From the NCBI GenBank assembly GCA_910589665.1, contig CAJUTR010000005.1, positions 96,865 to 160,864 of the forward strand: a stretch of DNA of 64,000 nt, given 5' to 3'. The position numbers and the translations under genes are program-made. This stretch comes from an uncultured Eubacterium sp. (lineage in GTDB: Bacteria; Bacillota; Clostridia; Lachnospirales; Lachnospiraceae). Of the stretch, positions 44,148 to 51,928 are shown in pieces. The notes below the pieces were generated by a model. The model did no database searches. It saw only the letters and a program-made list of their open reading frames with translations, and was not told the origin of the DNA. How positions within the stretch are numbered: position 1 is the first letter of the stretch; each line of letters opens with the position of its first letter.

Positions 44148-44841
44148 TTTTCCGCAGGCTCCTTTCCATAAGTTTCACCGCAAGGCTTATGAGCATTACG
44201 ATCACAATGTAAATAACTGCCATGACCAGATAAGGAACCATAAATTCATAACTATTGCTTCCGATGTAATTAAATGCCACATAAAGATCTGCCGCGCCTA
44301 CAAAACTCACGACCGACGTTTCTTTTATGAGAGTAATGAATTCATTTCCCAATGTCGGAAGAATATTTTTCACTGCCTGCGGGATCACGATCTTTACCAT
44401 CGTCGTGGCAAAGCTCAGACCAACTGCCCGGCCTGCCTCCATCTGCCCCTGATCGACAGACAGAATCCCGCTGCGCATGATCTCCGATATATACGCCCCG
44501 CTGTTCATACCAAAAACGAGCACAGAAACCTGAACCCCCGTCATCTTCATTCCCAGAATGGGAAGAAGAACATAATAGCAAACCAAAAGCTGTACCACCA
44601 TCGGCGTTCCCCGGAACAGTCCGACATAGAAGGAGCAGATCCCATTCAGGATCCGGGGCAGCCTCTTGTATTTCGGAATCACGCGAACCGTTGCAATCAG
44701 TGTACCGATCAGTATTCCGATGATCAGTCCGACAATCGCTATCATCAACGTATTTTTCAAACCTTCTGTCACACGCTGATATCCATTCTGATCAATAAAT
44801 ACCTTGATAAACTGATCTACTTTTGCACCAAAATTATCCAT
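44131..44841 (-). CDS. Polar amino-acid ABC transporter permease (236 aa)
   Basis: This is a HisM/GlnP-family permease with about five membrane helices. GLKNTLMIAIVGLIIGILIG opens the HEQRo domain, FYVGLFRGTPMVVQLLVCYY is the conserved FRGTPLLVQ segment, and EAGRAVGLSFATTMVKIVIPQA is the coupling EAA loop that docks on the ATPase. ETSVVSFVGAADL is also typical. The start at 44841 has GAGAGGG upstream; 44916 is in frame but overlaps the binding-protein gene and lacks a site. It is the middle gene of the operon and probably works as a homodimer. Confidence 0.94.
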   Translation of the reverse strand: MDNFGAKVDQFIKVFIDQNGYQRVTEGLKNTLMIAIVGLIIGILIGTLIATVRVIPKYKRLPRILNGICSFYVGLFRGTPMVVQLLVCYYVLLPILGMKMTGVQVSVLVFGMNSGAYISEIMRSGILSVDQGQMEAGRAVGLSFATTMVKIVIPQAVKNILPTLGNEFITLIKETSVVSFVGAADLYVAFNYIGSNSYEFMVPYLVMAVIYIVIVMLISLAVKLMERSLRKSDRRN

Positions 44842-44863
44842 AAGACCCTCTCTTATCACCCGT

Positions 44864-45706
44864 TTACTGCATCTTATTGATCGCGTCCGTGATACATTTC
44901 GCCGGAGCGGAATCAATGATCACATAGTCGATATTTCCATTCAAAAGGTCCTGAACAGCCAGCGAGCCATTTTTATATCCGGTCGTCGTCACATCAAATC
45001 CTTCGAATTCCCATTCTTCATCACCTTCACAATAAAATTGCCCTGTCGTCCCATTTTGGACACCGATTTTCACACTCTTATCCTTTTTCTTCAGGATCTC
45101 TTCTACAGAAGCCGCGTCTTCACATGAATCAAACTCTGTATCATCTGATTTTACGATCAAGCACTGCGCTGCATTGTAGTAGGAGTCGGAAAAATTCACA
45201 TACTCCTTCCGATCTTCTTTTACTGTCAGTCCTGCCATCGCTATATCACTCTTATGCTGGCCGACAGAAAGACAAACGGCCTCAAAATCCATGTTCTGGA
45301 TCACAAGTTCTTTTCCTAACTTATCTGCCAGCAACGCGGCAATCTCCATATCGATACCATAATAACTGTCGCCAATCATGTACTCAAACGGTTCAAACGA
45401 AGCATTGGTAGCAACTACAAGCTGGTCCTTCGAAGAGTCAAGCGCAGCGGAAGTAACCGCTGTTGGTTCACCATCTCCAAAATATTTATTGCAGATTTCG
45501 TCAAACTTACCATTTGCTTTAATTTCCGTGATAAATTCGTTTGCTTTTTGGAGCAGATCGTTCTGGTCCTTATCCACACCAAACGCATATGCCTCCTGTG
45601 TAAGTTCTACATTGATCACTTTCGCCTCTTTGGCAGACTCCCCGCATCCACAGGCCAGCATTGCTGACAGGATCACGACGAGTCCCATCGCTAATAATTT
45701 TTTCAC
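44864..45706 (-). CDS. Amino-acid binding lipoprotein with permuted domain order (280 aa)
   Basis: This is an extracellular substrate-binding protein of the polar amino-acid (SBP_bac_3) family, lipid-anchored through the Cys in ILSAMLACGCGES. The usual N terminus of the fold (VVATNASFEPFEYM...GIDMEIAALLADKLGKELV) only begins at about residue 85. Before it lies AYAFGVDKDQNDLLQKANEF...GKFDEICNKYFGDG, which closely resembles the stretch that normally ends such proteins (YA.AV.KG...LL..IN..L..IK.DG..D.I..KWFG). The protein then stops right where that stretch should come. The domain order therefore looks circularly permuted. It starts with GTG at 45706 after AGGAGG; the open frame upstream to 45790 is not supported. 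Confidence 0.9.
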   Translation of the reverse strand: MKKLLAMGLVVILSAMLACGCGESAKEAKVINVELTQEAYAFGVDKDQNDLLQKANEFITEIKANGKFDEICNKYFGDGEPTAVTSAALDSSKDQLVVATNASFEPFEYMIGDSYYGIDMEIAALLADKLGKELVIQNMDFEAVCLSVGQHKSDIAMAGLTVKEDRKEYVNFSDSYYNAAQCLIVKSDDTEFDSCEDAASVEEILKKKDKSVKIGVQNGTTGQFYCEGDEEWEFEGFDVTTTGYKNGSLAVQDLLNGNIDYVIIDSAPAKCITDAINKMQ

Positions 45707-45792
45707 CTTACTATTCCTCCTATTTTGCAAATATAAATACCATGATACCACTTCCGTGCGCACTCTTTGGCACAATAAGCGCGTTAGCATTT

Positions 45793-45821
45793 ATTATACC
45801 ACGTCAATCGGAATATAGCAA
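45793..45821 (-). promoter_or_regulatory. Promoter of the amino-acid ABC operon
   Basis: On the minus strand TTGCTA (45816-45821) and TATAAT (45793-45798) are separated by 17 bases. It lies 87 bases before the GTG start and immediately after the stop of the LiaF-like gene. Confidence 0.75.
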
Positions 45822-45831
45822 GGTTTTGAAC

Positions 45832-46533
45832 TCAAATCCGGTAAATATCCACACCGCCGAACCGCACATTTCCCTCAAGAACAAGCTGAGGCCCCTCTCC
45901 GGCGTCCCTGCCGTGCCGGTGCTCATCAAAGCCGCCGAATATACAGTCCGTGTGATTCACGATCTGCCATGACTGCGGTACATAAAGCTCCACACCGCCA
46001 AAGTTTACATCCAGCTCTACGGTTGCTGTTCCATGTTGGATGACCGCATCATCGAAACTTACTTCCAGCCCTCCGAACTTACAATACAAACTTGCTCGCG
46101 TGAAATCATCAGATGAGATGCTTTTCTTCGTGCCGTTAAACAGACAGCGGACAACGATTTTATCCCCACTGATAAAATCACCGGTACCATCCAGTACCGC
46201 ATCCCGTTTTCCCTTACGGAATCTTTTTGCCCGACTCCCAAAAATCATATCCAGACCGATGGTTCCTAACAGAGCTGCTACAAGCACTGGCCCAGGCGTG
46301 ATTGCAATCAGGTTCAGTTCCCAACGAAACAAGATTGCGAGGATCGCTAAGGAAAACAGTATGCCGCCAAACTCAATCCGCAGCAGAGAACGGACGAAGA
46401 CGACTACACACACGACAGCGACAGCCAGTCTGACCACGTTGACATCTGGCAGAAAACCAAGACGGTGGATGATAATATAAACGCCCGCCAACAGCAGTAC
46501 GACACCCCAAAAGATGTTATTATTTTTTTTCAT
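45832..46533 (-). CDS. LiaF-like membrane protein of PadR operon (233 aa)
   Basis: This membrane protein has four hydrophobic segments in residues 1-95 (IFWGVVLLLAGVYIIIHRLG; VRLAVAVVCVVVFVRSLL and two more) and a C-terminal beta-helix-like domain of the LiaF/YvqF (DUF2154) type. It shows repeated strands with FGG motifs (CKFGGLEVSFDDA, VNFGGVELYVP, CIFGGFDEH, VRFGGVDIY). Relatives inhibit or tune cell-envelope stress two-component systems. It is the last gene of an operon with PadR and a DUF4097-type protein (17-base gap) and lies near a VanRS-like pair, which fits an envelope-stress role. GGAGGTAAG precedes the start. Confidence 0.87.
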   Translation of the reverse strand: MKKNNNIFWGVVLLLAGVYIIIHRLGFLPDVNVVRLAVAVVCVVVFVRSLLRIEFGGILFSLAILAILFRWELNLIAITPGPVLVAALLGTIGLDMIFGSRAKRFRKGKRDAVLDGTGDFISGDKIVVRCLFNGTKKSISSDDFTRASLYCKFGGLEVSFDDAVIQHGTATVELDVNFGGVELYVPQSWQIVNHTDCIFGGFDEHRHGRDAGEGPQLVLEGNVRFGGVDIYRI

Positions 46534-46550
46534 TCTTACCTCCATTCATT

Positions 46551-48305
46551 CTATCGATCAGAAACTTCGATATTTCCCAGATCGACCTCTACGGTCATCC
46601 GGCTATGCTCCTTCGCCGGTTCGCTACCATCTGCTTCTGGCACCTGCTGCGGCTGCGTCCGATATGAGCTCCCATTTTCTTTTCCATTTACCACGACATC
46701 TCCTAAGTCCACATCGAGATCCAACTGATAACTGGCAAGAGGGATCTGGGAACGCAGAAAGGAAAAGTTTCCAGCGTCCACATCCGCCTCCAAATTTTCA
46801 AAGACGCTCTCCCTGAATTCGATATTTCCGGCATTGACGTCAATCTGACTGCTGCCGCCAAACACACAATCGTCCCCTTCCACATTCCCGGCATCCACGT
46901 CCAGTTCCAGATTGCTGGCAAGAAGACCGCTCAGCATCACATTCCCTGCATCAACATCCACACTAAACCGCAGTCCGTTTCCAATCTGCTGCAAACATAA
47001 CGATTCCGGAATGCTTACCGTCACTGACCGTTTATATGAACCTCGCCCCAGTCGAAACAGATGGAAATCGAACCAACTGCGATCTGACGGCTCACTGATC
47101 CGCAGGGCTCCATTTGACACATCTACCAGCGGGACATATCGCTCATCTCCCCCTGAGTATGAGAACTCGATAAATTCCACTGCCGCACGCTCGATATGAA
47201 GGTCGCACAGATCCAGATCGATCATGATCTCGTTGACGTCTCCCACTTCATACCGTCCTTCCACATTTGCACTGTCCCCAATGCTAGAAACAGGGATGAG
47301 ATATCCTACCATCACACTTCCTACTGTCAAAAGGGCACACACGACGATAATGATAACTGCCATCGGCATCCACATCCTGCTTCGTCCATTTCCTCTGCCG
47401 CTCGCCCATGCCTTTGTTTCTCCGCCGCCGTTTTTTACCGCCTTCGCTAACTCTTTATAACGGTTTCCCACACTCGCTGACAAAACGATCAGGCACACGC
47501 CCGCCCCCACGATCATCAGAACGCTCGCGTCCATTATTTCACTCAGGAACAGGTTGCTAAACCGGTTAATGCTGGATGGCACAACGCTCACGATACAAAG
47601 TACGATTCCTGTTACTCGCAGCCAAAATCTCCTATGTTCATCGTTCTCTCTTTTCTGCTCCACAAAATTTTCCGCTTTTTCATCCAGTGAAATCCCATAC
47701 CTCGCTACATTTCCGTATGGTTTGCGCAAATGCGACGCCGTGCAGAACAGAACGACCGCGATCGCTACGAAAAAGAACAATACGCTGCTGCCGCTCGCCT
47801 CAGCCACACCCGCCGACACATACTGCTCCGCCGCCGCTCCGTCCATGACGCTGCTCACATAGGGCGACCAGATACACAGAGCCACGCCCAAAGCGACACA
47901 AAGCGCATGTTTCCAGGCATATTTCAAATAATCCTTCGTCTCGCTGAATGTCCATTCGTACTGCTGTCTCGGTGGTTCCTGATACCTTTGTCTATTCTGG
48001 CCGTTTCCTGCCGCACCTCTCTCAGCAGCATAGGTGCCTTGTTTTGCAGTAATTGCACCGTTCTCTTTCTCTTCTCCTCCTTTTCCCAGATACCCTTCAA
48101 TCCCCAGTTCCTCCGCCAGTTCTTCTAAATTTCCAAATTCAGAAATAACAGTTCCCACTGCTTCTTTCTCGGATTTTCCCTCAGAAACCAGCTCATCGTA
48201 TTTATCCTCCATCATTTCCAAAAGTGCTGCCTTCGCCCGCAGTACTTCCGGTGTTTCCGGCAGGCTCATAAACAGGTTATGCAGATACTCTCTGATCGCT
48301 TCCAT
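46551..48305 (-). CDS. Permease-prefix plus DUF4097-type membrane protein (584 aa)
   Basis: The N-terminal 75 residues (MEAIREYLHNLFMSLPETPE...SEKEAVGTVISEFG) form the small helical prefix domain seen in DUF1700-like and ABC-permease-prefix proteins. A Gln/Arg-rich linker, four membrane helices (about 140-320) and an extracytoplasmic beta-helix domain (about 340-584) follow. The last has DUF4097-like repeats (LDVDAGNVEGDDC, IDVNAGNIEFRES, ADVDAGNFSFLRS, LDVDLGDVVV). Each DAGN turn is one coil. This architecture occurs in operons headed by PadR regulators. The role is probably envelope stress sensing or scaffolding together with the LiaF-like protein; no enzyme motif is present. Confidence 0.83.
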   Translation of the reverse strand: MEAIREYLHNLFMSLPETPEVLRAKAALLEMMEDKYDELVSEGKSEKEAVGTVISEFGNLEELAEELGIEGYLGKGGEEKENGAITAKQGTYAAERGAAGNGQNRQRYQEPPRQQYEWTFSETKDYLKYAWKHALCVALGVALCIWSPYVSSVMDGAAAEQYVSAGVAEASGSSVLFFFVAIAVVLFCTASHLRKPYGNVARYGISLDEKAENFVEQKRENDEHRRFWLRVTGIVLCIVSVVPSSINRFSNLFLSEIMDASVLMIVGAGVCLIVLSASVGNRYKELAKAVKNGGGETKAWASGRGNGRSRMWMPMAVIIIVVCALLTVGSVMVGYLIPVSSIGDSANVEGRYEVGDVNEIMIDLDLCDLHIERAAVEFIEFSYSGGDERYVPLVDVSNGALRISEPSDRSWFDFHLFRLGRGSYKRSVTVSIPESLCLQQIGNGLRFSVDVDAGNVMLSGLLASNLELDVDAGNVEGDDCVFGGSSQIDVNAGNIEFRESVFENLEADVDAGNFSFLRSQIPLASYQLDLDVDLGDVVVNGKENGSSYRTQPQQVPEADGSEPAKEHSRMTVEVDLGNIEVSDR

Positions 48306-48319
48306 CCAAATTCCCTCCT

Positions 48320-48640
48320 TCAAACTACAAATCGGTCAATGACATCCTTCGTTACGCCCCACTCCTCGCATTTGTGCCGGTAATACTCCTCACCGGCATC
48401 GGTAATCTTATAATATGTTCTTCGCTTCCCCCCCGTCTCATTCCCATAAAACGATTCAATGTAGCCATTCTTCTCCATCCTTGAAAAAGCGGAGTATAGC
48501 GTCGTCTCTTTTATGACATACTTTTCCTCTGAAATCTGCCGGATCTCTTTTGAGATCTCGTAGCCATAAGAAGGGGCGTTTCGCAACAGACATAAGATAA
48601 TGGTGTCATTATATCCGCGTATTACGTCACTGCTTATCAT
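48320..48640 (-). CDS. PadR-family transcriptional repressor (106 aa)
   Basis: This is a small winged-helix regulator of the PadR family. VIRGYNDTIILCLLRNAPSYGYEI begins the fold, TTLYSAFSRMEKNGYIESF is the recognition helix region, and GGKRRTYYKITDAGEEYY is the wing. The C-terminal helix mediates dimerisation. It is the first gene of a three-gene operon, 14 bases before the DUF4097-type gene, and its promoter is buried in a long palindrome. It is likely released by cell-wall or phenolic-type stress and derepresses the downstream envelope genes. The start at 48640 has GGAGGAAAA upstream. Confidence 0.94.
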   Translation of the reverse strand: MISSDVIRGYNDTIILCLLRNAPSYGYEISKEIRQISEEKYVIKETTLYSAFSRMEKNGYIESFYGNETGGKRRTYYKITDAGEEYYRHKCEEWGVTKDVIDRFVV

Positions 48641-48690
48641 ACATTTTCCTCCTTTCCCCCGGAAAAACAAGATTTTCGACGTATTACGTC

Positions 48691-48745
48691 AGTCGTAGTA
48701 CTTCTGTCGTAGTAATAATATAACACAACTACTACGACAGGTCAA
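48691..48745 (-). promoter_or_regulatory. PadR operator and operon promoter
   Basis: An 11-bp perfect inverted repeat CTGTCGTAGTA / TACTACGACAG (48704-48714 and 48730-48740) surrounds the -10 box. TTGACC (48740-48745) and TATATT (48717-48722) form the minus-strand promoter with 17-base spacing. A third half-site AGTCGTAGTACT lies at 48691-48702. Binding would block the polymerase, so autorepression is likely. Confidence 0.8.
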
Positions 48746-48761
48746 GTAATTTTTGTAAAAC

Positions 48762-48790
48762 TTGTAATCTTTCAGCATTTAGAGTATAAT
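48762..48790 (+). promoter_or_regulatory. Promoter of the VanRS-like two-component operon
   Basis: TTGTAA (48762-48767) and TATAAT (48785-48790) are separated by 17 bases, 26 bases before the GTG start. The promoter lies back-to-back with the PadR operator. Confidence 0.7.
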
Positions 48791-48816
48791 GGGATTTCAG
48801 GATAAAAAGGAGAAAT

Positions 48817-49530
48817 GTGATCACTATGAATCATAATATACTTGTCGTTGATGACGAACAGGAAATCGCTGACCTGATCGAGGTATATCTGAAAAATGAC
48901 GGCTACAACGTGTTCAAATTTTACAATGGCATGGAAGCTCTGTCATGTATCAATACAGCTCAGATCGATCTCGCCATTTTGGACGTCATGCTTCCTGATC
49001 TCGATGGATTTCATCTTTGCCAGAAAATCCGCGAAACATATTACTACCCGATCATCATGCTCACCGCTAAAGTGGAAGACGGAGATAAGATCATGGGACT
49101 GACGCTCGGTGCGGATGATTATATTACCAAACCGTTTAACCCACTGGAAGTTACCGCCCGGGTAAAAACACAGCTGCGTCGATATATCCGCTACAACCAT
49201 GCCGCCGATCCGGCAAAGAGCGAAACGACCGATCCCGAATATGACATCAAGGGCCTTACCATTAACAAAGACACCCACAAATGTACGCTGTTCGGAGAAG
49301 AAATCTTTCTGACTCCGATCGAATTTTCTATCTTATGGTATTTATGTGAAAATAGGGGAAAAGTCATTCCATCAGAAGAATTATTTGAACATGTATGGAA
49401 AGAGAAGTTTCTCGACAATAACAATACTGTTATGGCGCATATCGGCAGATTGCGGGAAAAGCTAAAAGAACCTGCACGTAAACCTAAATTTATAAAAACA
49501 GTATGGGGGGTTGGCTATACCATTGAATAA
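48817..49530 (+). CDS. OmpR-family response regulator, VanR-like (237 aa)
   Basis: This is a response regulator with a receiver domain (ILVVDDEQEIADLIEVYLKN, phospho-acceptor LAILDVMLPDLDG, ITKPF) and an OmpR-type winged helix (LTINKDTHKCTLFGEEIFLTP to VWGVGYTIE). The overall pattern is closest to VanR-like regulators. The kinase gene overlaps its end. An AAGGAG site is four bases before the GTG at 48817 and thirteen before an ATG at 48826, so GTG is preferred. Targets are unknown. Adjacent envelope genes (PadR operon, C39-like peptidase) suggest control of cell-wall functions; no vanHAX-type genes are present. Confidence 0.94.
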   Translation: MITMNHNILVVDDEQEIADLIEVYLKNDGYNVFKFYNGMEALSCINTAQIDLAILDVMLPDLDGFHLCQKIRETYYYPIIMLTAKVEDGDKIMGLTLGADDYITKPFNPLEVTARVKTQLRRYIRYNHAADPAKSETTDPEYDIKGLTINKDTHKCTLFGEEIFLTPIEFSILWYLCENRGKVIPSEELFEHVWKEKFLDNNNTVMAHIGRLREKLKEPARKPKFIKTVWGVGYTIE

Positions 49531-50599
49531 TTATAAAAGCAGGATCACACGGCGTATTTTACTGCAATACCTTTTATCACTAGCAGTATTTGTGTTCGGA
49601 ACCGTCCTTTTCGTCTTTCTGTCCTACTCTTTCCTGCGCGGTTTTCTGCGGAATCTGAATGATCCGATCTATATGATATTTAATTTCATAAACGAATATA
49701 TTATATTGCTTTTAGGTATGGTGCTGTTTGCGGGATGGGCTTTGATCACCTACTATTTTATGGGACGCCCGCTTCATTACCTAGATGAGGTGATCGCCGC
49801 CGCCGAAAAACTGGTCCGTCCGACCGAGGAACAGATCATCCTTTCTGACGCATTAAAGAGCATCCAGGATGAACTAAACGATGTGCGGGAAACGGCTCTT
49901 CTGAACGCCAATCTTACAAAGGAAGCAGAACAGCGGAAAAATGACCTCGTTGTCTATCTGGCGCATGACCTGAAAACGCCGCTCACCTCGGTCATCGGAT
50001 ATTTGACGTTACTGCGGGATGAGCTTCAGATTTCAGAAGAACTGCGGCAGAAATATTTATTGATCTCCTTGGATAAGGCAGAACGGTTGGAAGATCTCAT
50101 AAATGAGTTTTTCGAAATCACAAGGTTTAACCTTTCCCACATTACCCTCCAGTACAGTAAGGTCAACCTGACCCGGCTGTTCGAGCAGCTGATTTTTGAA
50201 TTTCAACCTATGTTTAAGGAAAAAAATTTACAGTGCAGACTTCAGGCGCCCGCAGACACGATGCTCCGATGTGACGCTGACCGGATGCAGCGCGTATTTG
50301 ACAATCTCTTGCGAAATGCCGTTTTTTATAGTTTTGAAAACAGTACGATCGAGATCACGGTCAACCAGGATGACAAACGGACTTTGATCTCATTCTCAAA
50401 CAGCGGAAATACCATTCCTTCCGAAAAACTATCACGCATTTTTGAGCAATTTTACCGTCTGGATACATCGAGAAGTTCACAAAGCGGCGGCGCCGGACTT
50501 GGACTAGCCATCGCAAAAGAAATCGTCGGACTCCACGGCGGAACCATTAGCGCTTCAAGCGAAGAGGAACGCATCCGGTTTGACATTACCATTCCTTGA
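49511..50599 (+). CDS. Sensor histidine kinase, VanS-like (362 aa)
   Basis: This is a membrane kinase with two transmembrane helices (about 17-40 and 58-80) and almost no external loop, as in VanS-like and intramembrane-sensing kinases. The HisKA motif is VVYLAHDLKTPLTSVIGYL with phospho-accepting His. The ATPase domain has FDNLLRNAVFYS (N box), FEQFYRLDTSRSSQSGGAGLGLAIAK (F and G boxes). It overlaps the response regulator by 20 bases. The start is uncertain: TTG at 49511 touches the GGGGGG run, and TTG at 49523 has better spacing. The 3' end overlaps the convergent peptidase gene by 14 bases. Confidence 0.93.
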   Translation: MAIPLNNYKSRITRRILLQYLLSLAVFVFGTVLFVFLSYSFLRGFLRNLNDPIYMIFNFINEYIILLLGMVLFAGWALITYYFMGRPLHYLDEVIAAAEKLVRPTEEQIILSDALKSIQDELNDVRETALLNANLTKEAEQRKNDLVVYLAHDLKTPLTSVIGYLTLLRDELQISEELRQKYLLISLDKAERLEDLINEFFEITRFNLSHITLQYSKVNLTRLFEQLIFEFQPMFKEKNLQCRLQAPADTMLRCDADRMQRVFDNLLRNAVFYSFENSTIEITVNQDDKRTLISFSNSGNTIPSEKLSRIFEQFYRLDTSRSSQSGGAGLGLAIAKEIVGLHGGTISASSEEERIRFDITIP

Positions 50600-51278
50600 G
50601 CTGATATGACCACAGATTTTTTATCTGCGGCATCAATTGTTCCAAACTCCATGTTCTCCCACTCCGCTCTGTGCTATTTGGATCATGAACCGTCACCATC
50701 CCCTCATCATCCATGCCGCACAGTACGATATAATGCCCCGTCGTCGTAAAATCACCAGGCCCCACCACACAGATGATCGGTTTCCCCTGCTCCAATTCTC
50801 TTATAATATGCCTCTCGTCGAACGTTACCTCCTGCGCGTCCAGCCCCATCTTACGTGCGCCCTCCGACATGAGCGTCCATGCGGAACCGGCCCCTTCCGC
50901 ATAATATCCCCAGTCGTCAGCAAGCCTTGCCACAGTGAGCGGATTGTACTCCGTCTCACCGGAGAGGCCGCACAGTACCATCGACAGGCAGGTCGGCCCG
51001 CACCCATTAAATTCCATCGTACCGTCTCCGTAAATCTTATACCTCCAGCGTTCATCGAATTGATAATAGGAAGGTATGGTCCCCGGAACGATGTCCTCCA
51101 GCGCTTCTATCGTCCTGCCTTCGGTCAGAACGACCTCATCTTTCTGTGCTAAATAAATCTTTCCGACAATGAGCACACCGATCAGCAGGATTGCCAAGGC
51201 CGCCGCACTCCTGACAATATTTATCCGTATCTGTCTCCTTTTCCTCGCTTCTCTTTTGATAACCAGTACATTACCCAT
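50586..51278 (-). CDS. Membrane-anchored C39-like cysteine peptidase (230 aa)
   Basis: A membrane anchor (residues 22-44, IVRSAAALAILLIGVLIVGK) is followed by an external Peptidase_C39_2-like domain. It has IPSYYQFDERWRYKIYGDG, the nucleophile Cys in FNGCGPTCLSMVLCGL, and the catalytic His in TTTGHYIVLCGMDDEG with the following DPNS. This is the papain-like triad layout of C39 proteins. Such domains cleave leader peptides or cell-wall peptides, or act as structural adaptors. It stands alone, convergent with the VanS-like kinase. The substrate is unknown. Confidence 0.86.
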   Translation of the reverse strand: MGNVLVIKREARKRRQIRINIVRSAAALAILLIGVLIVGKIYLAQKDEVVLTEGRTIEALEDIVPGTIPSYYQFDERWRYKIYGDGTMEFNGCGPTCLSMVLCGLSGETEYNPLTVARLADDWGYYAEGAGSAWTLMSEGARKMGLDAQEVTFDERHIIRELEQGKPIICVVGPGDFTTTGHYIVLCGMDDEGMVTVHDPNSTERSGRTWSLEQLMPQIKNLWSYQLKEW

Positions 51279-51392
51279 GAAAAAACCTCCAAACTCCTAC
51301 GTATTCTGAAAGATATTGCTGTCTTAAAAATATCATATCTTTTGGCAACTTATAGTATTTGAAGATTTTCTAAATAAATTCCTATGAAAATA

Positions 51393-51455
51393 TTAATTTT
51401 GGATCGAAACATCATATATTTCCCTTACTTTTCCACGATATACCGGTTCCATCAT
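51393..51455 (-). pseudogene. purC: 5' stub of purC (SAICAR synthetase)
   Basis: After a GGGAGGAGAG site an ATG opens MMEPVYRGKVREIYDVS, the unmistakable start of phosphoribosylaminoimidazole-succinocarboxamide synthase (VY.GKVREIYD). The frame stops four codons later at 51393 and no further purC coding is found in the next 100 bases. The stub begins on the stop of the fragment at 51452, overlapping it as operon genes do. The purine gene was therefore cut off by a deletion or rearrangement here. Confidence 0.65.
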
Positions 51456-51729
51456 TCCATCTCTCCTCCCTGCTTTTGTGCGATCAACGTATCCATACAG
51501 TGCTGGTGGGGAATACCACCGCTATTGCAGTCAAAGATCTCCTCCCGGCACATATGAAACAGCCAGTCATGGTAATACCCAAACAGCTCTCCCGAATACC
51601 ACGAATGCCGTTTTTCCACTTGGACACTACCTGAAATGAAAGGTTCAGTTTTTGGGCAAGTTGAGTTTGCGTTAGTCCCAGTTCTTTACGCTTTTTACAT
51701 ATGACTTCTCCCGTTTTCAGTTCATTCAT
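51452..51729 (-). pseudogene. XRE-type regulator fused out of frame to an unknown gene end
   Basis: An XRE helix-turn-helix starts at 51729 behind AAGGAGGATT (KTGEVICKKRKELGLTQTQL, AQKLNLSFQVVSKWKNG). It then runs out of the family pattern at about 51605. In a different frame, from there to the stop at 51452, the DNA encodes a protein-like segment (RHSWYSGELFGYYHDWLFHM, then REEIFDCNSGGIPHQHCMDT) that I cannot name. The continuous frame instead gives a nonsense tail ending at 51484. The junction looks like a deletion joining two genes; a small HTH protein of about 80 residues might still be made. Confidence 0.6.
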
Positions 51730-51928
51730 TGGAATCCTCCTTACGCACGTTCCTACTTTGTCTATCACCTCCCTCTTTATTTTAGTATGATCAAATAGGT
51801 ATCGCAATAACGCAAGAAGAGAATTCCGCACAACGATTCAACGCATAGTTGAACCGCTGCAGCAAAATCCTCCTTCTGCTCACACCAAACAATATTACCA
51901 TTGATTACAAATCTTCTGATCTAGTCGC

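Noticed and set aside
48817..50599. Two-component pair as a vancomycin-resistance locus
   Set aside because: No vanH, ligase or vanX genes are nearby; similarity is at the regulator family level only.
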